Assembly (NCBI GenBank): GCA_026706485.1
Contig: JAPOYR010000012.1
Coordinates: 1-64,000, forward strand
From: Chloroflexota bacterium
GTDB taxonomy: Bacteria > Chloroflexota > UBA11872
Length of the DNA stretch: 64,000 nt
Direction of reading: 5' to 3'
Within the stretch, counting starts at the first letter, position 1. Each line of letters opens with the position of its first letter. Positions 44,894 to 53,070 of the stretch are shown piece after piece. Position numbers and translations under genes: made by a program. The notes under the pieces are model-generated. The model ran no database searches, was not told the DNA's origin, and worked only from the letters and a program-made list of their open reading frames with translations.

Positions 44894-45267
44894 GCCGGGG
44901 CCGCCTCTCTCGGCGCGGGCTGCGGGACCGGTCCGTCGCCGGCAAGGGCCTCGGCCACGCTCTCGAGGACTTCGCCGGTCGACGCGACACGACGCAGGTG
45001 TCCCGTTCCCTTCATAACGTCAAGCAGCTCGCGGATGACGCGCTCGCGCTCTGCGGGATCGTCGCTGCGGATGGCGGCGGCGACGCAGGTTTGGAGGTGG
45101 CGCTCGAGAATGGCGGCGTTGACCCTCTCGATGGCGCCCTGAATCGCCAGCGTCTGCTTGAGGATGTCCGTGCAGTAGGCCTCGTCCGCAATCATGCGCT
45201 CGACGCCGCGCGCGTGCCCCTCGATTGACCGCCAGCGATTGACAAGTCGCCGGGTCGCTTCGTCCAT
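44890..45267 (-). CDS. csoR: Copper-sensing repressor CsoR
   Basis: A 125-residue CsoR/RcnR-family repressor. From the ATG at 45267, Cys32, His57 and Cys61 reproduce the copper-binding triad spacing (25 and 4 residues) of characterised CsoR proteins, in [20 protein letters not shown] and [10 protein letters not shown]. All-helical with an Ala/Pro-rich tail. The open frame starts nine codons earlier at 45294, but the conserved N-terminus begins at 45267. A matching operator lies just upstream (45288-45301). Overlaps copA by four bases. Confidence 0.92.
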   Translation of the reverse strand: MDEATRRLVNRWRSIEGHARGVERMIADEAYCTDILKQTLAIQGAIERVNAAILERHLQTCVAAAIRSDDPAERERVIRELLDVMKGTGHLRRVASTGEVLESVAEALAGDGPVPQPAPREAAPA

Positions 45268-45287
45268 GGATTCACACTTTCTACCCC

Positions 45288-45301
45288 ACCCCACCTGGGG
45301 T
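45288..45301 (-). promoter_or_regulatory. CsoR operator
   Basis: ACCCCA-CC-TGGGGT, a perfect 6-base inverted repeat 21 bases before the csoR start. It closely resembles the GC-rich pseudo-palindromes bound by CsoR proteins, and a further GGGGT half-site lies downstream. Copper would release CsoR and induce csoR-copA. Confidence 0.65.
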
Positions 45302-45371
45302 GCATCACAAACTTACGACAGTTGAAGCGTCCAAGGCAATGGACGCTTGTTTGCGGAGGCCCTCCGCCGTC

Positions 45372-45391
45372 ACCCCGGCGAAGGCCGGGGT
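45372..45391. repeat. Hairpin repeat, ACCCCGGC stem with GAAG loop
   Basis: ACCCCGGC-GAAG-GCCGGGGT, a perfect 8-base stem; copy of the element at 14905-14924. Confidence 0.75.
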
Positions 45392-45478
45392 CCAGTCGCA
45401 GTCAAGGTGGGTGGCACGGGACTAATGCGACCCGACCCCGGCTCCCTGCCGTCGGAGACCTTCGCGTAACCCTCCGTC

Positions 45479-45498
45479 ATTCCCGCGAAGGCGGGAAT
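45479..45498. repeat. Hairpin repeat, ATTCCCGC stem with GAAG loop
   Basis: ATTCCCGC-GAAG-GCGGGAAT, a perfect 8-base stem; copy of the elements at 15661-15680 and 61711-61730, with shared downstream sequence ending TGAATCTGGGGG. Confidence 0.8.
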
Positions 45499-45667
45499 CC
45501 ACCATTGACTGAATCTGGGGGCTGGTGGTATTCCTCCGACCGTCCTTCGTCCGACCGGATTCTGCAGAGGTCTCCCGTCGCGGGGACAGGCTCCGCCGGA
45601 ATGACGGATGGACTCCACGGCGGCCCGTGCGCCCGACGTCTGACCGTCGCTAAGCGCGTGGCTATCC

Positions 45668-47905
45668 TTGACGCGGCGCGAGGCGTGCGCCGGGGCACGG
45701 AGGGCCGGACCGATCGATCAGGCGCTCTGGCTGCTTGCACTGGTCGCGTTCGCCGTGCTGGGGGTGCCCTGGGCGCGCTTGGCCTTCGGACGGCTGACTA
45801 CCCGCGGACTCGCCCTCGCCGCCCCCGTCGGGTTCTTCCTGTTTCACTACGTCGCCTGGCTCGGGCTGTTCACCGGCTGGTTCCGCAACGGCCAGCTCTA
45901 CGCCTGGGCCGCGCTCGCCGTCTTCGCGGCCGTCACGGTGGTGCTGGCCTGGCTCATGGAGGCGGACCTGCGCGAGCTCTGGCCCCGGCGACGGGTTTGG
46001 GTGTGGGGCGTGGCGGCGCTCCTCGTCACCTACGGCGTCGGGGTAGGGATGCGCTGGCTCAACCCCGAAATCGCCGGCACCGAAAAGCCCATGGACCTCG
46101 CGCTGCTCAGCGCCACCATGCGGAGCACGGCCTTCCCACCGCTCGACCCGTGGTTCGCGGGCGGGACGATCAACTACTACTACCTGGGCTACTCGATGGG
46201 CGGCGCGCTGGCGCACCTGGCCGGCGCCACGCCCGCCGTGGCCTACAACTTGTACCTCGCCACGCTGCTGGCCCTGCTGGTGGTGGGCGTCGGCTCGGCG
46301 GCCTACGACCTGGCCGCCATGCTCGGCGCCGGGCCGCGGCGCGCGCTGCGGGCGGCGATCGGGTCGGTGCTCGTCGGGGTCGTCGCCGGAAACCTGGCGA
46401 TCACGCGCGCCGTGGTGACCGAGGAGTTTCGCGGCCAGACGGGCTTCTGGCCCGGCATTGGGTGGAACGCCTCGCGGGTCATCGAGCGGCAGCCGGTCGA
46501 CGGTGTGGCCGACAAGACGATCAACGAGTTCCCGGCCTTTTCCTTCATCCTCGGCGATCTCCACCCCCACGTCATGGCACTGCCCTTCACCGTCGTGGCC
46601 GCCGGCCTGGCCCTGCAGGGCGTCGCGGCCTGGTGGAGGCCCGGCGCTGTCAGGGGCTGGACGCCGTGGGCCGGCACGTTGTTGGCGGGACTTGTGGTCG
46701 GCGGCCTCTACGGGCTCAACGCGTGGGATCTGCCGACCTACCTCGTCCTCGTCATCGGCGCGGCGCTTCTGGCGCACCTGGCCGGGCCGGGGGCTCGCGC
46801 CTGGGGCCGGCTGCTCGCCCACGCGGCACTGATGGTCGTGGCTGCGGCCGTCGCCTGGCTTCCGTACAGCCTCAACGTCACCCTGCTCAGCGAGGGACTG
46901 GGAGTGGTGCCCACGCGCACGCTGGCGCTGCACTTCCTGCAGGTCTTTGGTCTGCTGGGACTGCTCGCCGTGGGCGGGCTGGTCGCGCTGCTGGCGGATG
47001 GCTCGCGGTCGACGCGGGCCTGGCTCGGCGCGAGCTTGGTCGTCGCGGCGCTGGCCGTGCTGGTCACGGGCGGGGAAATCGTGGGAGTCCTCTTAGTCGT
47101 GCTGGCCCTTGCGGCGGCGGTGATGGGGCGGCGGCAAACCGCGCTGGGACCGTTTGCCATGGGCCTTCTGATTGCGGCTGCGGTCGGCCTGATGCTGGTG
47201 GTCGAGCTGGTGCATGTGGACGACTTTTTCGGACCGCCCTATGTCCGCATGAATACCGTATTCAAGGTGCACTACCAAGCCTGGGCGTTGCTGGCGATTG
47301 CCGCGGGTCCGGCGCTGCTGGTCACCTGGCGCAAACTCTCCGACGCCGGCGGCGCGGGGTGGTCGGTGGTCCGCGCCGGCTATGCCAGCGTGGTCGCGGT
47401 GCTGCTGGTGCTGGCGCTGAGCTACTCCGCGGTCGCCCTGCGTGACAAGGCGGCCGACAGTGAGGTCAGCGGCACGATTGACGGTCTGGCGCTGGCCGAG
47501 CATCTGCACGCCGACGATCTGGCGGCGGCGCGCTGGCTGGCGCGAAACGCGGGGGACGCGGCCGTCGTTCTGGAAGCGCCGGGTACTCCGTACAGTGAGA
47601 TGTCACGCATCGCAACGTGGTCGGGCGTGCCGACCGTGATCGGCTGGACGCAGCATGAACAGCTCTGGCGCGGAAGCATTCCCGACATCGGCGAGCGCGC
47701 CGAGGACGTCGATCGAATCTATGCCACGTCGGATGCCGCGGAAGCCGTGCAACTCATGCGCCGCTACGGCGTGACGCACGTGGTGTTCGGTCGCATCGAG
47801 CGGGCGCGCTACGACGCCGAGGCGGCGTCTCGCCTCCGCGCCTACCTCGAGCCAGTGGCGCAGTTTGGCGGCACCATGATCTTCGCGGGTCCGGCGGCTC
47901 CGTGA
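45668..47905 (+). CDS. DUF2298 ('YYY') multi-spanning membrane protein
   Basis: A 745-residue protein with about 15 membrane helices. The family-defining motif GGTINYYYLGYSMGGALAHL is at residues about 166-185, and FSFILGDLHPHVMALPFTVV (about 295-314) is the second conserved block; both are known from the Chloroflexota/archaeal 'YYY' family. It is probably a GT-C-type glycosyltransferase acting on polyprenyl-linked sugars. The soluble C-terminus has ADVDRIYATSDAAEAVQLMR-like sequence. Start uncertain: TTG 45668 is used. Its stop overlaps the next gene, a TIGR03663-like protein, by four bases. Confidence 0.85.
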   Translation: MTRREACAGARRAGPIDQALWLLALVAFAVLGVPWARLAFGRLTTRGLALAAPVGFFLFHYVAWLGLFTGWFRNGQLYAWAALAVFAAVTVVLAWLMEADLRELWPRRRVWVWGVAALLVTYGVGVGMRWLNPEIAGTEKPMDLALLSATMRSTAFPPLDPWFAGGTINYYYLGYSMGGALAHLAGATPAVAYNLYLATLLALLVVGVGSAAYDLAAMLGAGPRRALRAAIGSVLVGVVAGNLAITRAVVTEEFRGQTGFWPGIGWNASRVIERQPVDGVADKTINEFPAFSFILGDLHPHVMALPFTVVAAGLALQGVAAWWRPGAVRGWTPWAGTLLAGLVVGGLYGLNAWDLPTYLVLVIGAALLAHLAGPGARAWGRLLAHAALMVVAAAVAWLPYSLNVTLLSEGLGVVPTRTLALHFLQVFGLLGLLAVGGLVALLADGSRSTRAWLGASLVVAALAVLVTGGEIVGVLLVVLALAAAVMGRRQTALGPFAMGLLIAAAVGLMLVVELVHVDDFFGPPYVRMNTVFKVHYQAWALLAIAAGPALLVTWRKLSDAGGAGWSVVRAGYASVVAVLLVLALSYSAVALRDKAADSEVSGTIDGLALAEHLHADDLAAARWLARNAGDAAVVLEAPGTPYSEMSRIATWSGVPTVIGWTQHEQLWRGSIPDIGERAEDVDRIYATSDAAEAVQLMRRYGVTHVVFGRIERARYDAEAASRLRAYLEPVAQFGGTMIFAGPAAP

Positions 47906-49635
47906 CCGGCGAGCAAACCCTGGAAGTCGGGCGATCGGACGAAATCCGCGCTTGGCTGGCGGGTCCCGCGGGCTTCGGGCTGAGCCGCGGCGAGGTGCTG
48001 CTGTACCTCGCGATTCTGGCGCTGGCGGCCGGACTGCGGTTCTACGACCTCGGCGAGCGGACCTTTCACCACGACGAGGCCATTCACGCCAAAGAATCCG
48101 TGGAGATGATCCGCGGCAAGCAATACCGCTACGACCCCGCCTATCACGGGCCGCTGCTGTATTTCACCAACACGCTGTTCTTCATGGCGGTGGGCCACGA
48201 CGACGTCACGGCGCGCGTGATCCCGGCCCTGGTCGGCGTGGCGACGGTGGCGGCGCTGATTTTGCTGCGTCCCGAGCTGGGACGCGTCGGTACGCCGCTG
48301 GCGATGACCGCCATGACGCTCTCGACGGCGTTCCTCTACTACTCGCGGTTCGTTCGCAACGACATCTACGTCGCGCTGTTCACGCTCGTGCTCGTCGGGG
48401 CGCTGGTGCGCTACATGGCCCAGCCGCGCCGCCGCTGGATCTATATCGCCTGGGTCGCGCTGGGGCTCTCATTCGTCACCAAGGAAAACACCTACATCCA
48501 CGGCGTCCTACTGGTCGGGCTGCTGGCCGCGTTCGGGCTCGTGGCGTGGGCCGCGGCGCGCCGCCCGTCGCGGCAGGCCTTGCCGGTGGTGGGCGCGATT
48601 CACTCGGCCATGACCCACCTGCGCCGCGACGCGGAGCACCTCGTCTACGGCTTCCTCATCTTCGTGCTCATCGCGTTCCTCTTCTACACCTCCTTTCTGA
48701 CAAACCTCACCGGATTTCGCGACGCCTTCGTCGACTCGGTGAACTATTGGGCGGGCGTGCACGAGTCCGAGCGCGTCAACCAGCCGTGGTTCTACTACCC
48801 GATGTTTCTCCTGGTCTACGAGCCGTTCGCGTTGCTGGTGGGCGCGTTCGCACTCACCCGCCTGACCACGGCGCGCACGCCGCTGCCCTGGATCCTGGCC
48901 CTGTGGGGCGTCGTCGGCATGGGCATCTACTCGACGCTCGGCGAGAAGGCCCCCTGGCTGGTGCTGCACGTCATGTGGCCCTTCCTGGTGCTGGCAAGCT
49001 GGTACGCCGGACGGCGGCTGGAATCGGGCCAGCCGGCCATCCTGCGCGCCGCCATGGCCGTCATGGTCGTCGGTCTATTCGCCTGGACCGTGCGCTTCGG
49101 CGTGCCGACCACCTACGAGCGGGGAGACGTGCCCATCGACTTCGTCATGTATGTGCAAACGTCGCCGGACGCGCTCAAGGGCGTCGCCGCCATCGAGGCC
49201 TCCGGCCAGGCCACCGGGGACGCGAACTACGTGCGGGCGGTGGTCGAAAACGAATTCGCCTGGCCGCTGGCGTGGTACCTGCGAAACTACCCCAACATCG
49301 CCTATGAGAAGGAAGTGACCTTGGAGCAGGCGCTCAGCTCGCAAGTTGTGCTGCTGAAGAAAGAAACGTCGGCGCACCTGCGCCTGGATACCCACGGCTA
49401 TTCCTCGGAAGTCCTGCCGCTGCGGCGCTGGTTCCCCGAGTTCGCCTACCGCGGCTGGACCATTGGGTTTCTGGGCAAGTTCCTCAACGATCCCACGGCC
49501 CGCCAGACCTTTTGGGAGTGGCTCGTCCTGCGCGAGCGAACGCCGGTGCCCATCGGCAGCTTTGACTACGTGTTGCACATCCGCGACGGCATGGACATGC
49601 AGTCCGTCCAGCCCGTCGGCGAGGCGCTCAAGTGA
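47902..49635 (+). CDS. TIGR03663/Agl23-like membrane glycosyltransferase
   Basis: A 577-residue protein with about 11-12 membrane helices. The first periplasmic loop has ERTFHHDEAIHAKESVEMIR (residues about 53-72), with the acidic-aromatic pattern of GT-C enzymes and of the TIGR03663 family. YYSRFVRNDIYVALFTLVLV and LSFVTKENTYIHG follow. The protein is known to be encoded beside the DUF2298 protein, as here. GTG 47902 overlaps the upstream stop (GTGA), and the stop overlaps the next gene by four bases. A role in protein or lipid glycosylation is the likely common theme. Confidence 0.85.
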   Translation: MTGEQTLEVGRSDEIRAWLAGPAGFGLSRGEVLLYLAILALAAGLRFYDLGERTFHHDEAIHAKESVEMIRGKQYRYDPAYHGPLLYFTNTLFFMAVGHDDVTARVIPALVGVATVAALILLRPELGRVGTPLAMTAMTLSTAFLYYSRFVRNDIYVALFTLVLVGALVRYMAQPRRRWIYIAWVALGLSFVTKENTYIHGVLLVGLLAAFGLVAWAAARRPSRQALPVVGAIHSAMTHLRRDAEHLVYGFLIFVLIAFLFYTSFLTNLTGFRDAFVDSVNYWAGVHESERVNQPWFYYPMFLLVYEPFALLVGAFALTRLTTARTPLPWILALWGVVGMGIYSTLGEKAPWLVLHVMWPFLVLASWYAGRRLESGQPAILRAAMAVMVVGLFAWTVRFGVPTTYERGDVPIDFVMYVQTSPDALKGVAAIEASGQATGDANYVRAVVENEFAWPLAWYLRNYPNIAYEKEVTLEQALSSQVVLLKKETSAHLRLDTHGYSSEVLPLRRWFPEFAYRGWTIGFLGKFLNDPTARQTFWEWLVLRERTPVPIGSFDYVLHIRDGMDMQSVQPVGEALK

Positions 49636-50957
49636 AGATCGCCATCGTCGGCGCCGGGATCACCGGGCTCACCTTGGCCTACCTGCTCCGAAAACGCGGG
49701 CATGCGGTCGAGGTGTTCGAAGCCGGCGGCGCGCCCGGCGGGGAGTTGGCGACGGTCGAGGTCGGCGGCGAGCCCATCGAGCGCTTCTATCACCACCTGT
49801 TCACCCACGACCGCTTCATGATCGGGCTGTGCGAGGAGCTCGGCATCGCGGATCGGCTGGACTGGCACGAGCCGCTGATGGGCTTCTACGCCGGCGGGCG
49901 GGTGCATCCATTCACCTCGCCGCTCGATCTGCTGCGCTTTGGGCACCTGTCGCTGCCGGCGCGCGTGCGGCTCGGTCTTGGAACCGTCCTCCTGCAGCGC
50001 CGCCGCAGCTACGCCGCGTTCGAGGACCGGACGGCCGCCGAGGTGATGCCCCGCTACACCGGGCGCGAAGCCTTCGAGAAGATCTTCCGACCGCTCCTCG
50101 AGGCCAAGTTCGACCGCCATTGGGAAGGCGTGTCCATGGCCTGGATGTGGGCGCGGCTCATGTCGCGCGCCCGCACCCGCACGCCCGACAAGCGCCGCGA
50201 ACGCCTGGGCTACTTCCGCGGCGGGTTCCGCGTCGTGGTGGACGCGCTGGCGCGCACGATCACTGAACGCGGGGCGGCGCTGCATCTGCGCTCGCCGGTC
50301 CAGGAGGTCACCATCGGATCGCCCGGAGCGCCGGCGCTACGGGTCGGCGGCCAGGCCGTGGACGCCGACGCCGTGGTGGCGACCGTGGGCCTGCCGATCA
50401 TCCGGCGCATCCTGCCCGAGGAGCGACGCGATTTCACCAACTCCCTGGCGGCCACGAACTACGTCGGCGCGTGCGTGGTGCTGATGGAGATCGAGCGCCA
50501 GCTTTCGGAGTACTACTGGACCAACATCGGCGACCGCAGCCTCCCCTTCGCCGGGCTGATCGAGCACACCAACATGGTCGAGCGCGAGCGCTACGGCGGA
50601 CAGCGGTTGCTCTACGTCAGCAACTACCTGCCGCCCGAGCATGAGTTCTTCCACATCGACGACGACGCCCTGATTGGCCGCTTCGTCGAGCCGATTCAAC
50701 GGGTCTTCCCGCGCTTCGCCCGCGAGCAGATCGGGCGCTCCTGGGTTTCGCGCGATCCGGTGGCGCAGCCGGTGATCGCGGCCGGATACCAGCGCCGCAA
50801 ACCCGCCTATCGCTCGCCCATTCCCGGCTTCTACATCTGCAACACGTCGCAGATCTATCCGGAGGACCGGGGCACCAACTACAACGTGCGCATCGCCCGC
50901 GAATGCCTGGAGGTGCTCGACGGCGACGCGCCCGAGTTGACGAGCCGCCAAGCGTAG
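49632..50957 (+). CDS. FAD-dependent amine-oxidase-fold oxidoreductase
   Basis: A 441-residue flavoprotein. KIAIVGAGITGLTLAYLLRK is the FAD-binding beta-alpha-beta with VEVFEAGGAPGG, and the C-terminus FYICNTSQIYPEDRGTNYNV is the second FAD motif. Family resemblance is to protoporphyrinogen-oxidase-like and UDP-galactopyranose-mutase-like proteins found in glycan clusters. GTG 49632 overlaps the upstream stop, making a three-gene operon with two membrane glycosyltransferase-like genes. A sugar- or polyprenol-modifying reaction is inferred from context only. Confidence 0.8.
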   Translation: MKIAIVGAGITGLTLAYLLRKRGHAVEVFEAGGAPGGELATVEVGGEPIERFYHHLFTHDRFMIGLCEELGIADRLDWHEPLMGFYAGGRVHPFTSPLDLLRFGHLSLPARVRLGLGTVLLQRRRSYAAFEDRTAAEVMPRYTGREAFEKIFRPLLEAKFDRHWEGVSMAWMWARLMSRARTRTPDKRRERLGYFRGGFRVVVDALARTITERGAALHLRSPVQEVTIGSPGAPALRVGGQAVDADAVVATVGLPIIRRILPEERRDFTNSLAATNYVGACVVLMEIERQLSEYYWTNIGDRSLPFAGLIEHTNMVERERYGGQRLLYVSNYLPPEHEFFHIDDDALIGRFVEPIQRVFPRFAREQIGRSWVSRDPVAQPVIAAGYQRRKPAYRSPIPGFYICNTSQIYPEDRGTNYNVRIARECLEVLDGDAPELTSRQA

Positions 50958-51023
50958 GAGTCGGAATGTAGGGGCGCCCCTGGTGGCGCCCGTCCGACCC
51001 ACCGGGCCGCTCTGCAGAGGTAG

Positions 51024-51044
51024 GGGCGGGTTTCAAACCCGCCC
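51024..51044. terminator. Bidirectional hairpin between convergent genes (copy 3)
   Basis: GGGCGGGTTT-C-AAACCCGCCC, preceded by GTAG, identical to copy 1. It lies between the FAD oxidoreductase gene (+) and comB (-). A second palindrome, GTAGGGGCGCCCCT, is at about 50968-50981. Confidence 0.6.
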
Positions 51045-51063
51045 GTCCGCCAGATGCCTCCAG

Positions 51064-51816
51064 TCAGCCATCCTCCAGCAGCCGCAGCTGACCCTCGCCA
51101 CCTAACTCCGGCACCGCCGACGAAGCGTCAAGCACCGCGCTGTAGGGGACGTCGTCCCACAGCCCCACCTCGACCAACGCCTGCGCGCTCTGCGACTCCG
51201 CCAGCGCCGCTTCCGCGTCCGGCTGAGACCGCGCCACCCGCAGCGCCACGATCGCTGTCTCGTCCAGCTCCACTTCTGGCCGAAGCTCCAGGATGCGCGC
51301 CACGATGACCCCCGCCGTATAGACGTCGTCGAGGGCAAGCGTCCCCTCCTTGCCCGCGCACACCACCGTCATTGATCCGGCCGCTCCCGCCTCTTCCACG
51401 AGGCATCGGGCGACGGCGCTGCAATTGCGCAGCGCGCCCACGAATGTCTTTCGGGCCGTCGACCAGCGGCGCAAGGCATTGGTGCCGTTGGTGGTGACGA
51501 AGATCGCCCGCCGGCCCGCATAGGCGCCGGCGGCCACCTCCCGCGGCGAGTTGCCGAAGTCGTAGCCCTGGGGCCGAAGTCCGCCCTCCTCGCCGCCCAG
51601 CAGCACCCCGGTTCCCAGCCGCACCGCCGCCGCTCGGGCCGCCGCATGATCGGCTGCCAGCCAAACCTCGGGATCGCCGGCCCCGGCCAGCTCGACGAGC
51701 GTGGTGGAAGCGCGAATCACGTCGACCACCGCGCACACGCCGACCGGATCGGGCTCGATGACTTCCGGCAGCAACGCCACGCGCAGCCGCGCCGCGGTGG
51801 AGGCGGGGCTATTCAT
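51064..51816 (-). CDS. comB: 2-phosphosulfolactate phosphatase-family protein
   Basis: A 250-residue ComB-family protein. CAVVDVIRASTTLVELAGAG (residues about 28-47) supplies the conserved DVIRA(S/T)T. GGEEGGLRPQGYDFGNSPRE and IFVTTNGTNALRRW are the other two signature blocks. ComB removes phosphate from phosphosulfolactate in coenzyme M synthesis, but homologues are common in bacteria that do not make coenzyme M; no comA, comC or comDE is in this window. ATG start at 51816. Function by family; pathway unknown. Confidence 0.85.
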   Translation of the reverse strand: MNSPASTAARLRVALLPEVIEPDPVGVCAVVDVIRASTTLVELAGAGDPEVWLAADHAAARAAAVRLGTGVLLGGEEGGLRPQGYDFGNSPREVAAGAYAGRRAIFVTTNGTNALRRWSTARKTFVGALRNCSAVARCLVEEAGAAGSMTVVCAGKEGTLALDDVYTAGVIVARILELRPEVELDETAIVALRVARSQPDAEAALAESQSAQALVEVGLWDDVPYSAVLDASSAVPELGGEGQLRLLEDG

Positions 51817-52084
51817 CGACCAATGTCACCAGTGCGCGGTGTGGATTGAGGCATGTCCCCCGAAAGTAGCCGATGGCAACCATGGCGCGAGTGAGGTGCA
51901 CGGTGCGCCGGTTGACGCTCCCCAGTGGTCGCCGGCGGCGGATTTCGACACTGATAGCGCCGCCGTGGTGGCTTATGTAGTATTCGCTACGAAATGGCAC
52001 GCGCCCCCGGCATGGCCGGGGGCTGGCATGCCGCTTCGCGGCCGCCGCCGCCGACATCACAGCCAAACCTGGAGGCAAGCGCCA

Positions 52085-52978
52085 ATGTTGACTACCGCTG
52101 CCCGAATCCGTGTTCCCTCCGGTTGGCGGCCCCGGATGCCCCGTCGCATCGCCCAAGGCGGGCTGTCGCTGCTGGTCATCGGCTGTTTGGCCGTTGCCGC
52201 ATTCGCCTGCGGCGAATCCGAATCGGAGGCTGCGCCCGCCCAGGAGGCCGCACCCGCCCAAGCGGCCGCAGCCACCGCCGCCCCTGAGCCAACCGCAGCG
52301 CCCACCCCGACTCCTGCTCCCACGCCCACCCCAACGCCAACTCCCGCCCCTACGCCGACGCCCACGCCGACGCCATTGACCGAGGCCGACGTCCTCCAGC
52401 GCGCGGGCGCCGTGATGAGTGCCGCCAAGACGTTCGATTTCTCGCTGACCCATGAGGTGGGCACCAGTGAGTTCCTGCCCGGGCTGGCGGTCGAGGAGGT
52501 GAAGGGCCAGCTGGAGATTCCCGACAAGCTGAGGGTCGAGTTCTCCGGCCTGTTCGGCGACATCCCCATCCAGGTCGAGCTCATCAAGATCGGTGACTTG
52601 CACTACATCACCAACCCGCTCACCGGCGTGTGGGAAGAGGTCCCGGCGGCGAACTCGCCAGTCGGCTTCTTCAGGCCCGAGGAGGGGATCGCCGCGGTGA
52701 TGTCGTCGATCGCGGCCACCTTCGACGGCCCGGAGGGCGATGTCTACAGTCTCTCGGGGACCCTGCCCGCCAGCGCCTTCGCGGCGCTGATCGGGGACAC
52801 CCTGGTGGACTCCGTCGTTGACGTGAGCATCGAGATTGACGCGGACAGCTTCCATCTGACCAAGATCCGGTTCGCCGGACAGGTCAGCCCCCTGGACGAC
52901 CCAAGCGTCGTGCGGATTGTCGAGTTGTCGCGGTTCGGCGAGTCCGTTTCCATCGAGGCCCCCGACACCGGTTCCTAA
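52085..52978 (+). CDS. LppX/LprAFG-family lipoprotein with Thr-Pro linker
   Basis: A 297-residue secreted lipoprotein. The signal peptide ends in LAVAAFACGES, with Cys42 as the lipid-modified residue (lipobox AFAC). A flexible Ala/Pro/Thr linker (residues about 48-100, AAPTPTPAPTPTPTPTPAP) follows; its DNA is a simple repeat. The mature domain (about 105-297) resembles LppX, LprA, LprF and LprG: FDFSLTHEVGTSEFLPGLAV, GQLEIPDKLRVEF, LHYITNPLTGVWEEVP and SIEIDADSFHLTKIRF. These bind lipids in a U-shaped half barrel. ATG 52085 has GGAGG about ten bases upstream. Confidence 0.82.
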   Translation: MLTTAARIRVPSGWRPRMPRRIAQGGLSLLVIGCLAVAAFACGESESEAAPAQEAAPAQAAAATAAPEPTAAPTPTPAPTPTPTPTPAPTPTPTPTPLTEADVLQRAGAVMSAAKTFDFSLTHEVGTSEFLPGLAVEEVKGQLEIPDKLRVEFSGLFGDIPIQVELIKIGDLHYITNPLTGVWEEVPAANSPVGFFRPEEGIAAVMSSIAATFDGPEGDVYSLSGTLPASAFAALIGDTLVDSVVDVSIEIDADSFHLTKIRFAGQVSPLDDPSVVRIVELSRFGESVSIEAPDTGS

Positions 52979-53070
52979 GGAGCCCGTGGTCCACGGAGCA
53001 CGGCCCCGAGGGAAGGCCATGAGCGCGTGCCTGCCCCGCATTCGCCGTTGGCAGCCGGCGAGGTCGTAGC

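Larger units (their letters stand above)
45302..45667. other. Repeat-filled intergenic region
   Basis: About 366 bases between csoR (-) and the DUF2298 gene (+). It holds two hairpin repeats (45372-45391 and 45479-45498) and a third unit at about 45551-45607 (ggattctgc...ccggaatgacgg), related to the one after the PHP gene. A TTGACG at 45669 is inside the next frame. No gene of its own is convincing. Confidence 0.6.

Noticed and set aside
42803-45142. A 779-codon open frame on + opposite copA/csoR
   Set aside because: It is antisense to two clear genes. Its translation is rich in Arg, His and Gln with no domain, as expected for the shadow of a high-GC gene.
52300-52380. Repeated ACGCC/CCGAC units as a CRISPR or satellite array
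   Set aside because: They encode the Thr-Pro linker of the lipoprotein; there are no spacers and the repeats are in frame with the protein.
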